Assembly (NCBI GenBank): GCA_041484195.1
Contig: JBGPHC010000016.1
Location: 24,300 to 88,299, forward strand
Source of the DNA: PSRI01 sp041484195
Lineage (GTDB): Bacteria > Bacteroidota > Bacteroidia > Chitinophagales > Chitinophagaceae
Reading direction: 5' to 3'
DNA: 64,000 nucleotides
The notes under the pieces are model-generated. The model was not told the DNA's origin. It made no database searches and saw only the letters and a list, made by a program, of their open reading frames with translations. The stretch's first letter is position 1, and each line of letters opens with the position of its first letter. The position numbers and the translations under genes were made by a program. Below, in pieces: positions 1 to 9,059 of this stretch.

Positions 1-266
1 GGGTAATGCAGATGATTGACAGTGGTGATGCTGATGATAAGATTATCGCCGTGGCCAATAATGACCCAGGCGTTAATTATATCAACAATATTGAAGAGAT
101 GCCCAAGCACTTCTTCAGTGAACTCAGGCAGTTTTTTGAAGAATATAAAAAACTGGAAAACAAAACAGTTAGCGTGGAAGAATTTCAGGACAAGGCTACC
201 GCACTCAAGATTATCTCCGACGCTTTCATTTCATACGGGGAGTATTTTGGAGAGAAAAAATTCTGA
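1..266 (+). CDS. ppa: Inorganic pyrophosphatase, C-terminal part (gene cut by window edge)
   Basis: This is the 3' end of a soluble family I inorganic pyrophosphatase, which hydrolyses pyrophosphate to phosphate in the cytoplasm and drives biosynthetic reactions forward. The reading frame is open to the first base of the window, so the true start lies upstream. The visible part begins with the segment MIDSGDADDKIIAV, which matches the conserved D-x-x-D-D-K active-site region of the family (metal-binding aspartates followed by lysine). The C-terminal half contains the usual helix (HFFSELRQFFEEYK) that packs at the end of the fold. The next gene follows after 41 bases on the same strand. Identification rests on the motif and on the position of the motif relative to the stop codon. 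Confidence 0.85.
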   Translation, partial: VMQMIDSGDADDKIIAVANNDPGVNYINNIEEMPKHFFSELRQFFEEYKKLENKTVSVEEFQDKATALKIISDAFISYGEYFGEKKF

Positions 267-307
267 TATATGCCGCTCCATAAAATCACTTAATATAAAC
301 AACGCTT

Positions 308-682
308 ATGTCAGTTCAAACAATTGCTTTGTTGCTCATGATCGGGTTGGCCGCGGGAGTGTTAAGCGGTTTGGTGGGCGTGGGTGGAGGGATTATAATC
401 GTGCCCGCGCTCGTGTATTTCATGGGTTTCGACCAACACGAGGCTCAGGGAGCTTCCCTGGGTCTGTTACTGCTGCCCATTGGCATACTTGCTGTACTTA
501 ACTACTACAAGAAGGGTTATATTGATCTCAAGGTGGTGGCTGTAATGAGCGTGGCCTTCGTTCTGGGGGCCTACCTTGGCAGCAGGATTTCATTGAACCT
601 GCCCCAGGATAAATTGAAGAAAGTATTTGCCATAGTCATCATGATCCTGGCGGCGAAGATGTTGTTTTTTGAAAAGAAATAA
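308..682 (+). CDS. Half-size TauE/SafE family membrane protein
   Basis: A 124-residue membrane protein of the TauE/SafE family, whose full-length members (about 250 residues, two repeats) export sulfite, sulfoacetate or related anions. Three or four hydrophobic segments are visible: residues 6-40, with a glycine-rich motif GLVGVGGGIIIVPAL, then about 48-65, 75-95 and 105-120. The Gly-rich motif is the hallmark of each half of the family. Only one repeat is present, so a working transporter would need to dimerise. The stop is followed after two bases by the end of the convergent NlpC/P60 gene. Substrate cannot be told from sequence. Confidence 0.8.
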   Translation: MSVQTIALLLMIGLAAGVLSGLVGVGGGIIIVPALVYFMGFDQHEAQGASLGLLLLPIGILAVLNYYKKGYIDLKVVAVMSVAFVLGAYLGSRISLNLPQDKLKKVFAIVIMILAAKMLFFEKK

Positions 683-684
683 TT

Positions 685-1455
685 TCAAAAATATCGTTTT
701 ATGATCCGAAGACGATACATGCGCCGGCCCGTGTTGCCGTGAATGATCCCCTGGCTGTCAATCCTGTCAATCCTCACTTTCCCTGAAGCGTGCATGATCT
801 CAGCATCGTTGAGCAGCACACCCACATGTATGATTTTACCCGATTCATCGTCGAAGAATGCAAGATCGCCGCAGCGGGCCAGGCTAAGAAATCCCACCAC
901 TTCGCCTACTAAAGCCTGTTGTGACGCGTCTCTTGGCAAAAGAATGTTCAAGAACCTGTAAACCAGTTGCGTCAATCCGCTGCAATCCACACCAAATACG
1001 GTTCTACCACCCCATAGGTAAGCCGTATTAAGAAATTGCGATAGAATCCACCTGATGGTCTCTTCATCCCTGGCGGCGTCCGCGGGCCTCCAACGTTGGC
1101 CTTCCGAAATCAATTCATGATTTCCCCAACGCACCGTCCCTTTCTCCATGCCGGTTAGTGTGCTGCCCATGGGCACATGAATAATATTTCCATCCCATTG
1201 AAGCCCTACAGACCAATCCTGCACGAGGTCTCTACAGGTACTGTCATAAAGTTTTTTCTCAATTGATAACAGCTGTGTCGCCTGGCAAAATCCACGGTAC
1301 CCGTCATCGCGGCAACGGATCTCCAGCCAATCATCTTCCAAAACCTGAATCAGCTCCGCGCATTCTCCGAAAACAAGCTGGCTGACCATCTCGGATTCGT
1401 GCGCCGGTTTTGCACGTAAAGGGCTCACGGGAACGCAACAAATCAAATAGTCCAT
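685..1455 (-). CDS. NlpC/P60 (C40) cell-wall peptidase with N-terminal SH3-like region
   Basis: A predicted peptidoglycan endopeptidase, likely a gamma-D-glutamyl-diamino acid hydrolase, of about 256 residues. The N-terminal 110 residues look like two bacterial SH3-type modules that bind cell-wall peptide. The C-terminal NlpC/P60 domain shows the expected catalytic Cys in FGVDCSGLTQLVYRF (about C158), the His in IIHVGVLL (about H210) and the third polar residue in EIMHASG (about H222). The ATG at 1455 was preferred to an in-frame GTG six bases upstream. No clear signal peptide is present, which is common for this Bacteroidota subfamily but leaves its location open. It ends two bases from the convergent TauE-like gene. 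Confidence 0.88.
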   Translation of the reverse strand: MDYLICCVPVSPLRAKPAHESEMVSQLVFGECAELIQVLEDDWLEIRCRDDGYRGFCQATQLLSIEKKLYDSTCRDLVQDWSVGLQWDGNIIHVPMGSTLTGMEKGTVRWGNHELISEGQRWRPADAARDEETIRWILSQFLNTAYLWGGRTVFGVDCSGLTQLVYRFLNILLPRDASQQALVGEVVGFLSLARCGDLAFFDDESGKIIHVGVLLNDAEIMHASGKVRIDRIDSQGIIHGNTGRRMYRLRIIKRYF

Positions 1456-1559
1456 ACCCACGAATAATTAAGATTCAATTTATGTAATTTCGACGCTTAT
1501 GCATCTTAGTTTCATAAAATTTATATTTTCTTAGTGTGAATTCATCACAGTTTTCCCAT

Positions 1560-2114
1560 ATGACTGACGCCGAAATCCAGGAACGCTTTTACCAGGACGG
1601 GAATAATGAATGGCTCGGCATATTACTCCAGCGATATACTTTGCTGCTATATGGGGTGTGTATGAAATACATCAGGAACGAAGATGAAGCAAAAGATGCA
1701 GTACAACAGATCTTCCTTAAGGCGATCACGGAATTACAAAAATACAGGGTTGACTATTTCAAGAGCTGGCTGTATATGATGGCCCGAAACCACTGCCTTA
1801 TGAAACTCAGGGATAAAGGAAAGGCGACTGTGGAGATTAGGGAAAGAATGGCGACCGTGGAACCCGAAGAAGAAGGCATCCGGCTGAACCATCTTCATAA
1901 AGACAGAATACTCAATTTGCTTGCAGAGGCCCTGGAAGAATTGAACCCGGAACAAAAACGATGCATTTCCCTTTTCTATCTCGAAAAGCGGTCATACCAG
2001 GAAATTGCCACGATCAGCGGGCTCTCGCTGATGCAGGTAAAAAGTTGTATTCAAAATGGAAAACGTAACTTGAAAATAAGTCTGGAAAAGAGATTGAAAG
2101 ATGAAGGCGCCTGA
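1560..2114 (+). CDS. ECF-type RNA polymerase sigma factor
   Basis: An extracytoplasmic-function sigma factor of about 184 residues. Region 2 is visible as LYGVCMKYIRNEDEAKDAVQ followed by the region 2.4 helix with YFKSWLYMMARNHCL. Region 4 is visible as LEELNPEQKRCISLFYLEKR and the helix-turn-helix SYQEIATISGLSLMQVKSC. The ATG at 1560 is chosen because family members start about here (MTDAEIQERFYQ), though a GTG at 1536 would add eight residues. A small membrane protein follows 37 bases downstream on the same strand and is the natural candidate for a co-transcribed regulator of this sigma factor. The signal it responds to is not evident. Confidence 0.9.
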   Translation: MTDAEIQERFYQDGNNEWLGILLQRYTLLLYGVCMKYIRNEDEAKDAVQQIFLKAITELQKYRVDYFKSWLYMMARNHCLMKLRDKGKATVEIRERMATVEPEEEGIRLNHLHKDRILNLLAEALEELNPEQKRCISLFYLEKRSYQEIATISGLSLMQVKSCIQNGKRNLKISLEKRLKDEGA

Positions 2115-2151
2115 GTTTGGTTTGCAATCAATGCCCTGATGAAGTCTGGGA

Positions 2152-2583
2152 ATGAATAAGTTTTCGAAGTATCGACTAACCAGGGAAAACACAAATAAAT
2201 ACCAGGAATGGGATCCATCTATGGACGAAAAATTGTTTGAAATATTATCGGGTTCTGGTCAGGTAACCCAGCAGAAACTATTGGATTACCTGCAGGGAAA
2301 ACTTTCCCCGGCAGAAAGCCATGAAATAGAAAAATTACTGGCGGATTCTGAATTCATGAATGACGCTGCCGAAGGCCTGGAACAAATCAGGAATAAGGAA
2401 GAATTGCCAGTGGTGCTGAATGAGCTTAACAGGCACCTGGTGAAAAAACTTTCCACCAAAAGAAGGAAGATGTTGAAGCGGGGCCTGCCCGACCTCCTCA
2501 TCCCTGTGGTGGCAACGATCTTAATTCTCATTGTCATCCTTATGATCTATTATCTGGTGACAAGCCATTTGGCTTCAAGGTGA
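2152..2583 (+). CDS. Small single-pass membrane protein, probable partner of the ECF sigma factor
   Basis: A 143-residue protein I do not recognise by name. Residues 1-115 are soluble, charged and helical, with a segment (about residues 40-70, KLLDYLQGKLSPAESHEIEK) that resembles the start of anti-sigma-factor domains in Bacteroidota. A single strong hydrophobic helix lies at about residues 115-137, followed by a very short tail, so the N-terminus would be cytoplasmic. Its position 37 bases after an ECF sigma gene supports an anti-sigma role. No zinc-binding HxxxCxxC motif is present. An internal ATG at 2221 (MDEKLFEIL) is an alternative start and may be the real one. Confidence 0.6.
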   Translation: MNKFSKYRLTRENTNKYQEWDPSMDEKLFEILSGSGQVTQQKLLDYLQGKLSPAESHEIEKLLADSEFMNDAAEGLEQIRNKEELPVVLNELNRHLVKKLSTKRRKMLKRGLPDLLIPVVATILILIVILMIYYLVTSHLASR

Positions 2584-2725
2584 AGCGGTATAGAGTCCGG
2601 CAAACAATCGCCTGTAAAATGATCAAAAGAAAATTACCTGAAAGTCGGACCTCCACCTAAGTGAAATAGATCCCGAAAAACCGGGATATAAAAGATAAAA
2701 GGTCAACCTCGTTGGCCAATGGAAA

Positions 2726-3082
2726 TTATTTCCCTTCATACAAAGCCCCCGAACTGGCTGTTTCGTGCAATTCAATCCTGGATAATTTCGGAAGCAATGG
2801 CTTTAATTGATTCCAAAGCCAAATAGTGATATGCTCACAAGTTGGGTTTTCTAATCCAGGCACCTCATTCATCACTTGATGGTCCAACTTGTCGAGGATC
2901 GGTTGCATGATTTTCTTCAGCTCCGCGAAATCCATGACCCAGCCAAGGTGCTGATCCGGATCACCTTCCAGAAAAACCTTCAAACGATAGGTGTGGCCAT
3001 GCATATTCCGGCATTTGTGATCTTTGGCAACATTCGGCAGAAAATGCGCTGAATCGAAACTCAGTTCTTTGAATATCAGCAT
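2726..3082 (-). CDS. queD: 6-carboxy-5,6,7,8-tetrahydropterin synthase (QueD) family
   Basis: A 118-residue 6-pyruvoyltetrahydropterin synthase-fold enzyme. In bacteria this type usually converts dihydroneopterin triphosphate to 6-carboxytetrahydropterin, the second step of queuosine and 7-deazapurine synthesis. The zinc-binding histidines are visible at H13 (SAHFLP), H28 and H30 (MHGHTY). The catalytic Cys24 (KCRNMHGH), the D67-H68 pair (LDHQV) and the C-terminal Glu (ELHETAS, about E107) are all present. The Cys within C-x3-H-x-H favours QueD over PTPS-III variants. A second queuosine gene (queG) lies near 36.3 kb. It appears to be transcribed alone. Confidence 0.88.
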   Translation of the reverse strand: MLIFKELSFDSAHFLPNVAKDHKCRNMHGHTYRLKVFLEGDPDQHLGWVMDFAELKKIMQPILDKLDHQVMNEVPGLENPTCEHITIWLWNQLKPLLPKLSRIELHETASSGALYEGK

Positions 3083-3209
3083 AAGTTTAATTTATCAGAA
3101 TCATTAACAATCCACGAAGGTAAGAACTTGCAGCCTTGGTCAGGGATCTTAAGAATACTATCATAATTGATTGTACCTGCTATTAACAAAATCTTCCGGT
3201 AAAATGCCC

Positions 3210-3240
3210 TTGCACTGAGCCTTGTGATTATTTAATTTTG
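3210..3240 (+). promoter_or_regulatory. Bacteroidota-type promoter upstream of the DoxX gene
   Basis: A TTG at 3210-3212, a 20-base spacer and TAATTTTG at 3233-3240 match the Bacteroidota housekeeping consensus (TTG, about 19-21 bases, TAnnTTTG). The DoxX start codon is 38 bases downstream of the -7 element, a sensible leader length. Confidence 0.55.
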
Positions 3241-3278
3241 TGTTGAACAGTTCTTTCTTCACCATAAAATTCTGAGCC

Positions 3279-3713
3279 ATGGGAATCTTGCAACGAGTCG
3301 ATCATTGGAGTGTTACCCATCATCCAAAATGGCTCGTGTTGCTGCGGGTCATCCTGGGAATTTGTTTGTTTATCAAAGGGATCAGTTTTTTGAGTAATTC
3401 GGTGATGCTTGAAAATGCGATCTCAGGAAGTTTCCTGGGGAGGCAGGCCCTCTGGCTTGGCTTCTTGATAGTCTGGCTCCACCTCATCGGAGGATTCATG
3501 ATCATTATCGGCCTGTTTACCCGTTTGGCCGTGGCCCTGCAAATACCCATTCTCTTTGGGGCGGTGATCTTTGTAAATGCATCCAAAGGCCTTTTCGCGG
3601 CAGAATCAGAACTGACCTTGTCGCTGGTAATCCTGGCGTTGCTGATATTTTTCCTGTTTGAGGGCGGGGGTCCCCTTTCCCTTGATTCCTTTCTGAGGAA
3701 AAGGAAGGCGTGA
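3279..3713 (+). CDS. DoxX family membrane protein
   Basis: A 144-residue inner-membrane protein of the DoxX family. Four hydrophobic helices are visible, at about residues 18-38, 57-80, 85-103 and 110-132. The typical features are the first helix with LVLLRVILGICLFIKGISF and the middle helix pair with GGFMIIIGLFTRLAV. Family members include a subunit of archaeal thiosulfate:quinone oxidoreductase and proteins linked to redox homeostasis, but most bacterial members, including this one, have no assigned reaction. The gene stands alone with its own promoter-like sequence. Confidence 0.82.
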   Translation: MGILQRVDHWSVTHHPKWLVLLRVILGICLFIKGISFLSNSVMLENAISGSFLGRQALWLGFLIVWLHLIGGFMIIIGLFTRLAVALQIPILFGAVIFVNASKGLFAAESELTLSLVILALLIFFLFEGGGPLSLDSFLRKRKA

Positions 3714-3812
3714 TACGCGAGCGTTCTGCCGGCGATGTTGGATTACGTTTAATCCGGACCGTTATTAATTCAATAATATTTGCAGCCCAGGAAAATCCTG
3801 CGTAAGGCAACC

Positions 3813-4907
3813 CTATTGGTATTGTATGTAAATGGGCTGTGGCTTCAATTTCAATACCTGCTCAGGTGTCATGATTGGCTGTCCCGACTTAATATCATTC
3901 TTGTAGAAAAGTTTAAACCCGGTGAACTGAACCGGTTCCCTGTAAATAAAACTCCTGTAGGTGCTAACTTTTTTGGCTGGAAAGCCCCAGCCATCCATAT
4001 CCATCACTATTTGCACTTCGGGTCTCGTCATTATTTGCTTGTAATTGGTCACCATGCCCTGGGTAAATCGGTGCACCACCAATATTTTTGGAGGAATGTT
4101 ATATTTTTTTACGATGCCGGCCAGGTATTGTGTAACATAATTGATATCGGCCGCGTCAAAAGTTCCTATCACCGTCCCGGGCTTTTTACCGGTCTTCATC
4201 GAAAATTCAGGGTCAATCCCAAGATGTACATTGGGTAGTGCCAGGTACTGCTCGAATTCAGGGATCTCTTCCTGCAAATTGCTCAAAGCAACCTGCACGT
4301 CAATGAAGACAAGAGCGTCAATTTGTTTGGCCATATTCAGAACTGAATCAAGTTGATGGAAAGGCATCCTGAGGCGATATTTACTGCCCTTGCCAGGACT
4401 ACCCTGAGCCGTAACCGCAATATAATGCAGGGCTGGTATTACCGGAGTTGATGAGTCAGCTGCTTCCCAGTTCTTTACTTCTTCCTTGAGTTTGGCCAAC
4501 ATCTCCCGGGGAGGTAATTCACCCAGGATTCCCATTCGTTTAGAATACAGATTGCCATAAAACGCAACTATTCTTTTGAAAGGGAGAATTGCTCCCGGGA
4601 CCGGATAAGGCGTTTTTGCAGGCCAGCGACCCGAAGTATCCCCATTCGCCAATTGAATTAATTTCTTATCGTAGGCTGCCGTGTCTATCGGCGGTGCATG
4701 GGGTGCTTCTTCTTTTTCCTTTTTCAGGGGAGTAGCCAGAGTATCTGACTGTCCCGGATCGACTTTCGAATAGGATTGTTCGCAGGAGCTAATTGAAAAA
4801 GAGAAACTGCCTATGATGGCAGCCAGGCCTGCGAGAAAGGAACCCGCCGATAATAATAATTTTGTTTTTGGTACAGGTTTACCAGATGGTCCGGAACGAT
4901 GTTGCAT
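3813..4907 (-). CDS. Putative lipoprotein with barrel-like domain, function unknown
   Basis: A 364-residue secreted protein. A hydrophobic segment (residues 18-40) ends in a possible lipobox SISSC with the cysteine at 42, so it is probably anchored to the membrane outside the cytoplasm. A low-complexity linker (about 45-90) leads to a folded domain of about 265 residues. Alternating strand-like segments (RIVAFYGN, VIPALHYIAVTA, ALVFIDVQV, VHLGIDPEFSM, PPKILVVHRFTQGMV, VQIVMDMDGWG) suggest a TIM-barrel-type fold. The order of Asp/Glu and His residues (IDPEF, VVHRF) resembles glycosidase-like barrels. I recall similar segments in uncharacterised actinobacterial secreted proteins, but cannot name a family. 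No operon partner is seen. Confidence 0.6.
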   Translation of the reverse strand: MQHRSGPSGKPVPKTKLLLSAGSFLAGLAAIIGSFSFSISSCEQSYSKVDPGQSDTLATPLKKEKEEAPHAPPIDTAAYDKKLIQLANGDTSGRWPAKTPYPVPGAILPFKRIVAFYGNLYSKRMGILGELPPREMLAKLKEEVKNWEAADSSTPVIPALHYIAVTAQGSPGKGSKYRLRMPFHQLDSVLNMAKQIDALVFIDVQVALSNLQEEIPEFEQYLALPNVHLGIDPEFSMKTGKKPGTVIGTFDAADINYVTQYLAGIVKKYNIPPKILVVHRFTQGMVTNYKQIMTRPEVQIVMDMDGWGFPAKKVSTYRSFIYREPVQFTGFKLFYKNDIKSGQPIMTPEQVLKLKPQPIYIQYQ

Positions 4908-5126
4908 AGGATGCCTTTAAGATTATTGACTGTCGTAATTTTTTCAAAGATACCGGGAATTCGCCCGTAATAAATTAAAAACGTGCCAGTTAATAAAATA
5001 TTTTAGATAAGGCTGTTAAAGATTCCGGTTTAATATTATTACTCGTAATTCCAGATTTGAGTCAATAACTGGCGCTCAAAAATTAATTATACGTAGATCC
5101 TGTCCAGGTCTGCGAACTAAAGATAA

Positions 5127-5699
5127 TTTACACAGAATTTATCTGAATCCATTGTGCGGCTGGGCCTGACCTATTATTTAAACGACAACACAAAGCTTAC
5201 AGCCGGATATGCACCTATAAATATTTTCCCGGCCGACAATCATAAAGAAGTTTCGCAGCCCGAACACAGACCCTGGCAACAATTTCAATGGCATACAAAA
5301 TATCCGCGTATCAGACTCATGCAATGGATCAGATTGGAAGAACGTTTAAGAAGGAAGATCGCAAATGACAGCAGTCTTGCCCCCGGCCATAATTTCAATT
5401 TCAGGTTGCGATATAATTTCTATATGGCTTTGCCTCTTGCCAAAAATGCTTTTGCTCCCCACACGTTTTCATTCATAATAAACGACGAAGCACACATTGA
5501 CTTCGCCAAGGAAATAGTGTATAATTATTTCGATCAGAACCGCTTTTTTTGGGGGTTAGCATACCACCTGAATGCCCGAAACAATCTTCAGTTTGGATAC
5601 ATGAACTCGTTTCAGCAATTAGCCCCTGCTAATAAGTAAAAGAGTTTAAGTGCCATCAGGGCCTTCTATATGCAGAACCTCGACCTACGGACAAAATAG
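5127..5699 (+). pseudogene. DUF2490 family outer-membrane protein remnant
   Basis: Part of a DUF2490 protein, a Bacteroidota family of roughly 230-250 residues predicted to form an outer-membrane beta barrel. The frame is open from 5127 and reads family-like strands: RLGLTYYLNDNTKLTAGYAP, WIRLEERLRRK, RYNFYMALPLA and FFWGLAYHLNARNNLQFGYM. No start codon or signal peptide is found in this frame, so about 60-80 N-terminal residues are missing. Near the 3' end an in-frame TAA at 5637 interrupts the protein. The same frame then continues with AIRAFYMQNLDLRTK to a TAG at 5697, which looks like the usual C-terminal strand of the family. The truncated start and internal stop indicate a decaying gene. 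It converges on the RND pump gene. Confidence 0.7.
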
Positions 5700-5724
5700 A
5701 CCATTTACAAGCATGCCCGGCATC

Positions 5725-8700
5725 TTAGATCTCCTGGCCAGTGTCTTCTTGTGCCCTCTGCTGCAATGCTTCTAATTTTTTCTTGCCATAAGCCAGCCGG
5801 GAAATCAAAACAAATAATACGGGAACAATGAAAATCGCGAGCAATGTTGCAGCCAACATTCCGCCCAAAACGGTCCAACCGATCGTTGACCTGGCCTGTG
5901 CTCCCGCTCCTGTGGAAAATGCAAGGGGCAGAACACCTAAAATGAAAGCCATTGATGTCATCAATATGGGTCTAAGCCTCAGTTTCACCGCATCCAGGGT
6001 TGCCTTGATTAGCGGTACTCCCCGATCAAGCCTTTCTTTTGCAAATTCGACGATCAGAATGGCATTCTTGGCAGCAAGTCCAATCAATGTGATCAATCCG
6101 ATCTGCGCATACACGCTGTTACTTAATCTTGGAATGAACGTCAGTGTGAGTATGGCTCCAAAGGCACCCAAGGGCACTGCCAGCAAAACAGAGAATGGAA
6201 CGCTCCAACTCTCATAAAGCGCTGCCAGGAAAAGGAAAACAAATATGATTGATAGGGAAAAGATGATGACAGTGCTATTACCGGCGCTGATTTCCTCCCG
6301 GCTGAGGCCCGAGAATTCATACCCATAGCCCGCAGGCAAAACCTTTGAAGCCACATCTCTCAATGTTGCAATAGCCTGTCCGCTGCTATACCCTTCGGCA
6401 GCGCTGCCATTGATCTCAGCTGAACGGAACAGGTTATAGTGAGAAATCAAGGGCGCATTTTCCGCGACCTTGTAACTTATCAGGGTACTCAGGGGAATCA
6501 TATCACCTGCCGCATTTCGCACATAATATTTTGCCACATTTTGTATGTCTTTCCTGTAACCGGTATCGGCCTGGGCCACTACCCTGAAATTTCTTCCATA
6601 TAAAGTGAAATCATTGACATACCTGCTCCCGAGAAAGGTCTGGATACTATTGTAAACATCCGACAAAGAAATGCCGAGCTTCTTGCATTTTTCCCGGTCC
6701 ACGTCCAACTGGTAGCCTGGCGTTCTGGCCGTGAAGAATGAGAATACACGGTTCAGCTCCGCGCGCTTGTTGGCCTCCATGACAAAGGATTGCACCACCT
6801 GTTCGAATTGCTTGATATCGTCTGTGCTTTCCCGTTGTTCCAGTTCAAATGTGAATCCTCCCGTTGCCCCAAGACCTGGTATGGCCGGAGGGGATATCAC
6901 CACTACATTGGCTCCCTTAATGCTGGCAAATTTCTTTTGCAGGGCGGCAATCAGCGCACTCAGGTGCAGGGATTTATCCGTGCGTTCTGACCAGGGTTTT
7001 AACTGGCAGAAAATCGTTCCACTATTAGATTTGGTGGCAAATGTCACCACGTTCAACCCCCCAAGGGCAGCGAAATGAGCGATGCCTGGTGTTTGCTCCA
7101 GGGTCTTCATCATAGTATCCAATACTTCCAGACTTCTGGAAGTTGAAGATGCTTCGGGCAATTCGAATGTAATGTATAAACGACCTTCGTCTTCCGTGGG
7201 GATAAAACCCGTGGGTTTATTCTTGAACAATATTGAAGTACCGACGCATATACATATCAGCAGTATGACAACGTATGGGGTCCCCTTAATGCTATTCTTC
7301 ACGCCGGCTACATACGAATTTGTGGTTCTCCGAAATCGATCATTGAACCAAAAAAAGAATTTGTTCAAACCTCTTGATTTCCTATTCAGGTGCATGGGCT
7401 TGAGCATCACGGAACACAGAGCCGGCGTGAGTGACAGGGCCACAAAAGCAGATATCAAAACTGAAATAGCAATTGTGATCGCAAACTGCTGGTATAATTT
7501 ACCCACTATGCCGGGTATGAACCCCACGGGAACAAATACCGCCGCCAGGATCAATGCAATGGCCACAACGGGACCCGAAATATCTTTCATGGCCCTGTAA
7601 GCGGCTTCCTTCGCCGGCAGGCCCTGGTCATCTATATAATGTTGGATTGCCTCTACCACAACAATGGCATCATCTACCACAATTCCGATTGCCAGCACAA
7701 AGCCAAACAGGGTCAGGGTATTGATGGTAAATCCCAGGGGAATGAAGACCGCGAATGTGCCGATTATGGAAACCGGGATGGCCAGCACCGGGATCAATGT
7801 AGCTCGCCAGCTCTGCAGAAAAAGAAATACTACGAGCACTACGAGACCCAATGCTTCCAAAAGCGTCTTGACAACTTCTTCAATGGAAACTTTAACCACT
7901 GAAACTGATTCAAAAGGAACCACGTAATCCACCCCTTTTGGAAAAGATTTTTTCAGGGATTGCATGGCCACATTCACTCCGTCTGCTACCTCAATGGCAT
8001 TGCTTCCGGGCGCCTGGTATATGAGGAGGTAGGAAGCCCTCTTGCCATCCACAAAAGAGTTGCTGGCATAGCTGAATTTCCCCAGTTGCACCCGGGCCAC
8101 GTCTTTCAGATACACGATTGATCCGTCCACGGGATTGCTGCGGACGATAATATTTCCAAATTCCTGGTCTGTGCTGAGGCGACTGTTCGTGAATACCGTA
8201 TATTCAAAAGCCTGGTTCCTGCTCTGGGGCGAAGCTCCCACCGAACCGGCGGCGATCTGCAGGTTCTGTTCCTGCAGTGCGGCGATCACATCGTTCGCTG
8301 TTAATCCAAGCTGTGCCAGCCTATCGGGTTGCAGCCAGACCCGCATACTGAAATCATCCGCCCGGGTGAAAATATCCCCAACGCCGACCACACGAAGTAG
8401 CGCATCTTTCACAAAAATATTTGTGTAGTTGTCCATGAACTTAACATCGTGTGAGCCATCGGGTGAGAACATGGCAACCAACATCAGGATACTGGGATTT
8501 CGTTTGCGCGTGGTGATACCCAACCGCTTTACGTCATCGGGTAATTGGGGCGTGGCAATACCCACCCTGTTTTGAATATCGAGCGCCGCTATATCAGGAT
8601 TTGTTCCAACTTTCAGGGTCACATTGATAGTGGTTCGGCCGTCACTGGTGCTGTTGCTTTGCATATAAGCCATACCCGGCGTTCCATTTACCTGCGTTTC

Positions 8701-8898
8701 GACAGGTGTGGTAACAGTCTGTTCCACCGTCTGCGCATCCGCGCCCGTAAAACTGCCACTGACCTGGACCGTGGGTGGTGTGATATCAGGATATTGGCCT
8801 ACTGGCAAATTCAGGATTGCCAGTATTCCTACCAACATGATAACCAGTGAAATCACAATGGCCGTAACTGGCCTTCGAATAAATGTATTTGCAATCAT
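5725..8898 (-). CDS. RND multidrug efflux pump, HAE1 family (AcrB-like)
   Basis: The 1057-residue inner-membrane proton antiporter of a tripartite efflux system that expels hydrophobic compounds such as drugs, dyes or detergents. It starts with the family-typical FIRRPVTAIVISLVIMLVG transmembrane helix. The proton-relay acidic pair is visible in GIVVDDAIVVVE (transmembrane helix 4), and the partner lysine in LAAKNAILIVEFAKE (helix 10). Two large periplasmic loops with porter repeats separate the two six-helix halves, and total length matches AcrB (about 1049). It is the last gene of an operon TolC-type, adaptor, pump, all on the minus strand. The intergenic gap to the adaptor is 161 bases. 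Confidence 0.95.
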   Translation of the reverse strand: MIANTFIRRPVTAIVISLVIMLVGILAILNLPVGQYPDITPPTVQVSGSFTGADAQTVEQTVTTPVETQVNGTPGMAYMQSNSTSDGRTTINVTLKVGTNPDIAALDIQNRVGIATPQLPDDVKRLGITTRKRNPSILMLVAMFSPDGSHDVKFMDNYTNIFVKDALLRVVGVGDIFTRADDFSMRVWLQPDRLAQLGLTANDVIAALQEQNLQIAAGSVGASPQSRNQAFEYTVFTNSRLSTDQEFGNIIVRSNPVDGSIVYLKDVARVQLGKFSYASNSFVDGKRASYLLIYQAPGSNAIEVADGVNVAMQSLKKSFPKGVDYVVPFESVSVVKVSIEEVVKTLLEALGLVVLVVFLFLQSWRATLIPVLAIPVSIIGTFAVFIPLGFTINTLTLFGFVLAIGIVVDDAIVVVEAIQHYIDDQGLPAKEAAYRAMKDISGPVVAIALILAAVFVPVGFIPGIVGKLYQQFAITIAISVLISAFVALSLTPALCSVMLKPMHLNRKSRGLNKFFFWFNDRFRRTTNSYVAGVKNSIKGTPYVVILLICICVGTSILFKNKPTGFIPTEDEGRLYITFELPEASSTSRSLEVLDTMMKTLEQTPGIAHFAALGGLNVVTFATKSNSGTIFCQLKPWSERTDKSLHLSALIAALQKKFASIKGANVVVISPPAIPGLGATGGFTFELEQRESTDDIKQFEQVVQSFVMEANKRAELNRVFSFFTARTPGYQLDVDREKCKKLGISLSDVYNSIQTFLGSRYVNDFTLYGRNFRVVAQADTGYRKDIQNVAKYYVRNAAGDMIPLSTLISYKVAENAPLISHYNLFRSAEINGSAAEGYSSGQAIATLRDVASKVLPAGYGYEFSGLSREEISAGNSTVIIFSLSIIFVFLFLAALYESWSVPFSVLLAVPLGAFGAILTLTFIPRLSNSVYAQIGLITLIGLAAKNAILIVEFAKERLDRGVPLIKATLDAVKLRLRPILMTSMAFILGVLPLAFSTGAGAQARSTIGWTVLGGMLAATLLAIFIVPVLFVLISRLAYGKKKLEALQQRAQEDTGQEI

Positions 8899-9059
8899 AG
8901 TTAAGTCTGGTTGTTCTTAAATATTCCGGGCTAGTCAATCAAAAGGCCCCCAGTTCACCGGGACACCTAAATTTGGTTTGACCACTGCTTCCAATCACGA
9001 AATCCTGAGTACTTCTCCTCAGGGCTCTGTTTCATGGTCGCTTGTTCTTGCCTCGCTAT

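Noticed and set aside
2670..2687. Small hairpin ATCCCG...CGGGAT after the small membrane protein gene
   Set aside because: Only six base pairs and no T run on either strand, so not a convincing terminator.
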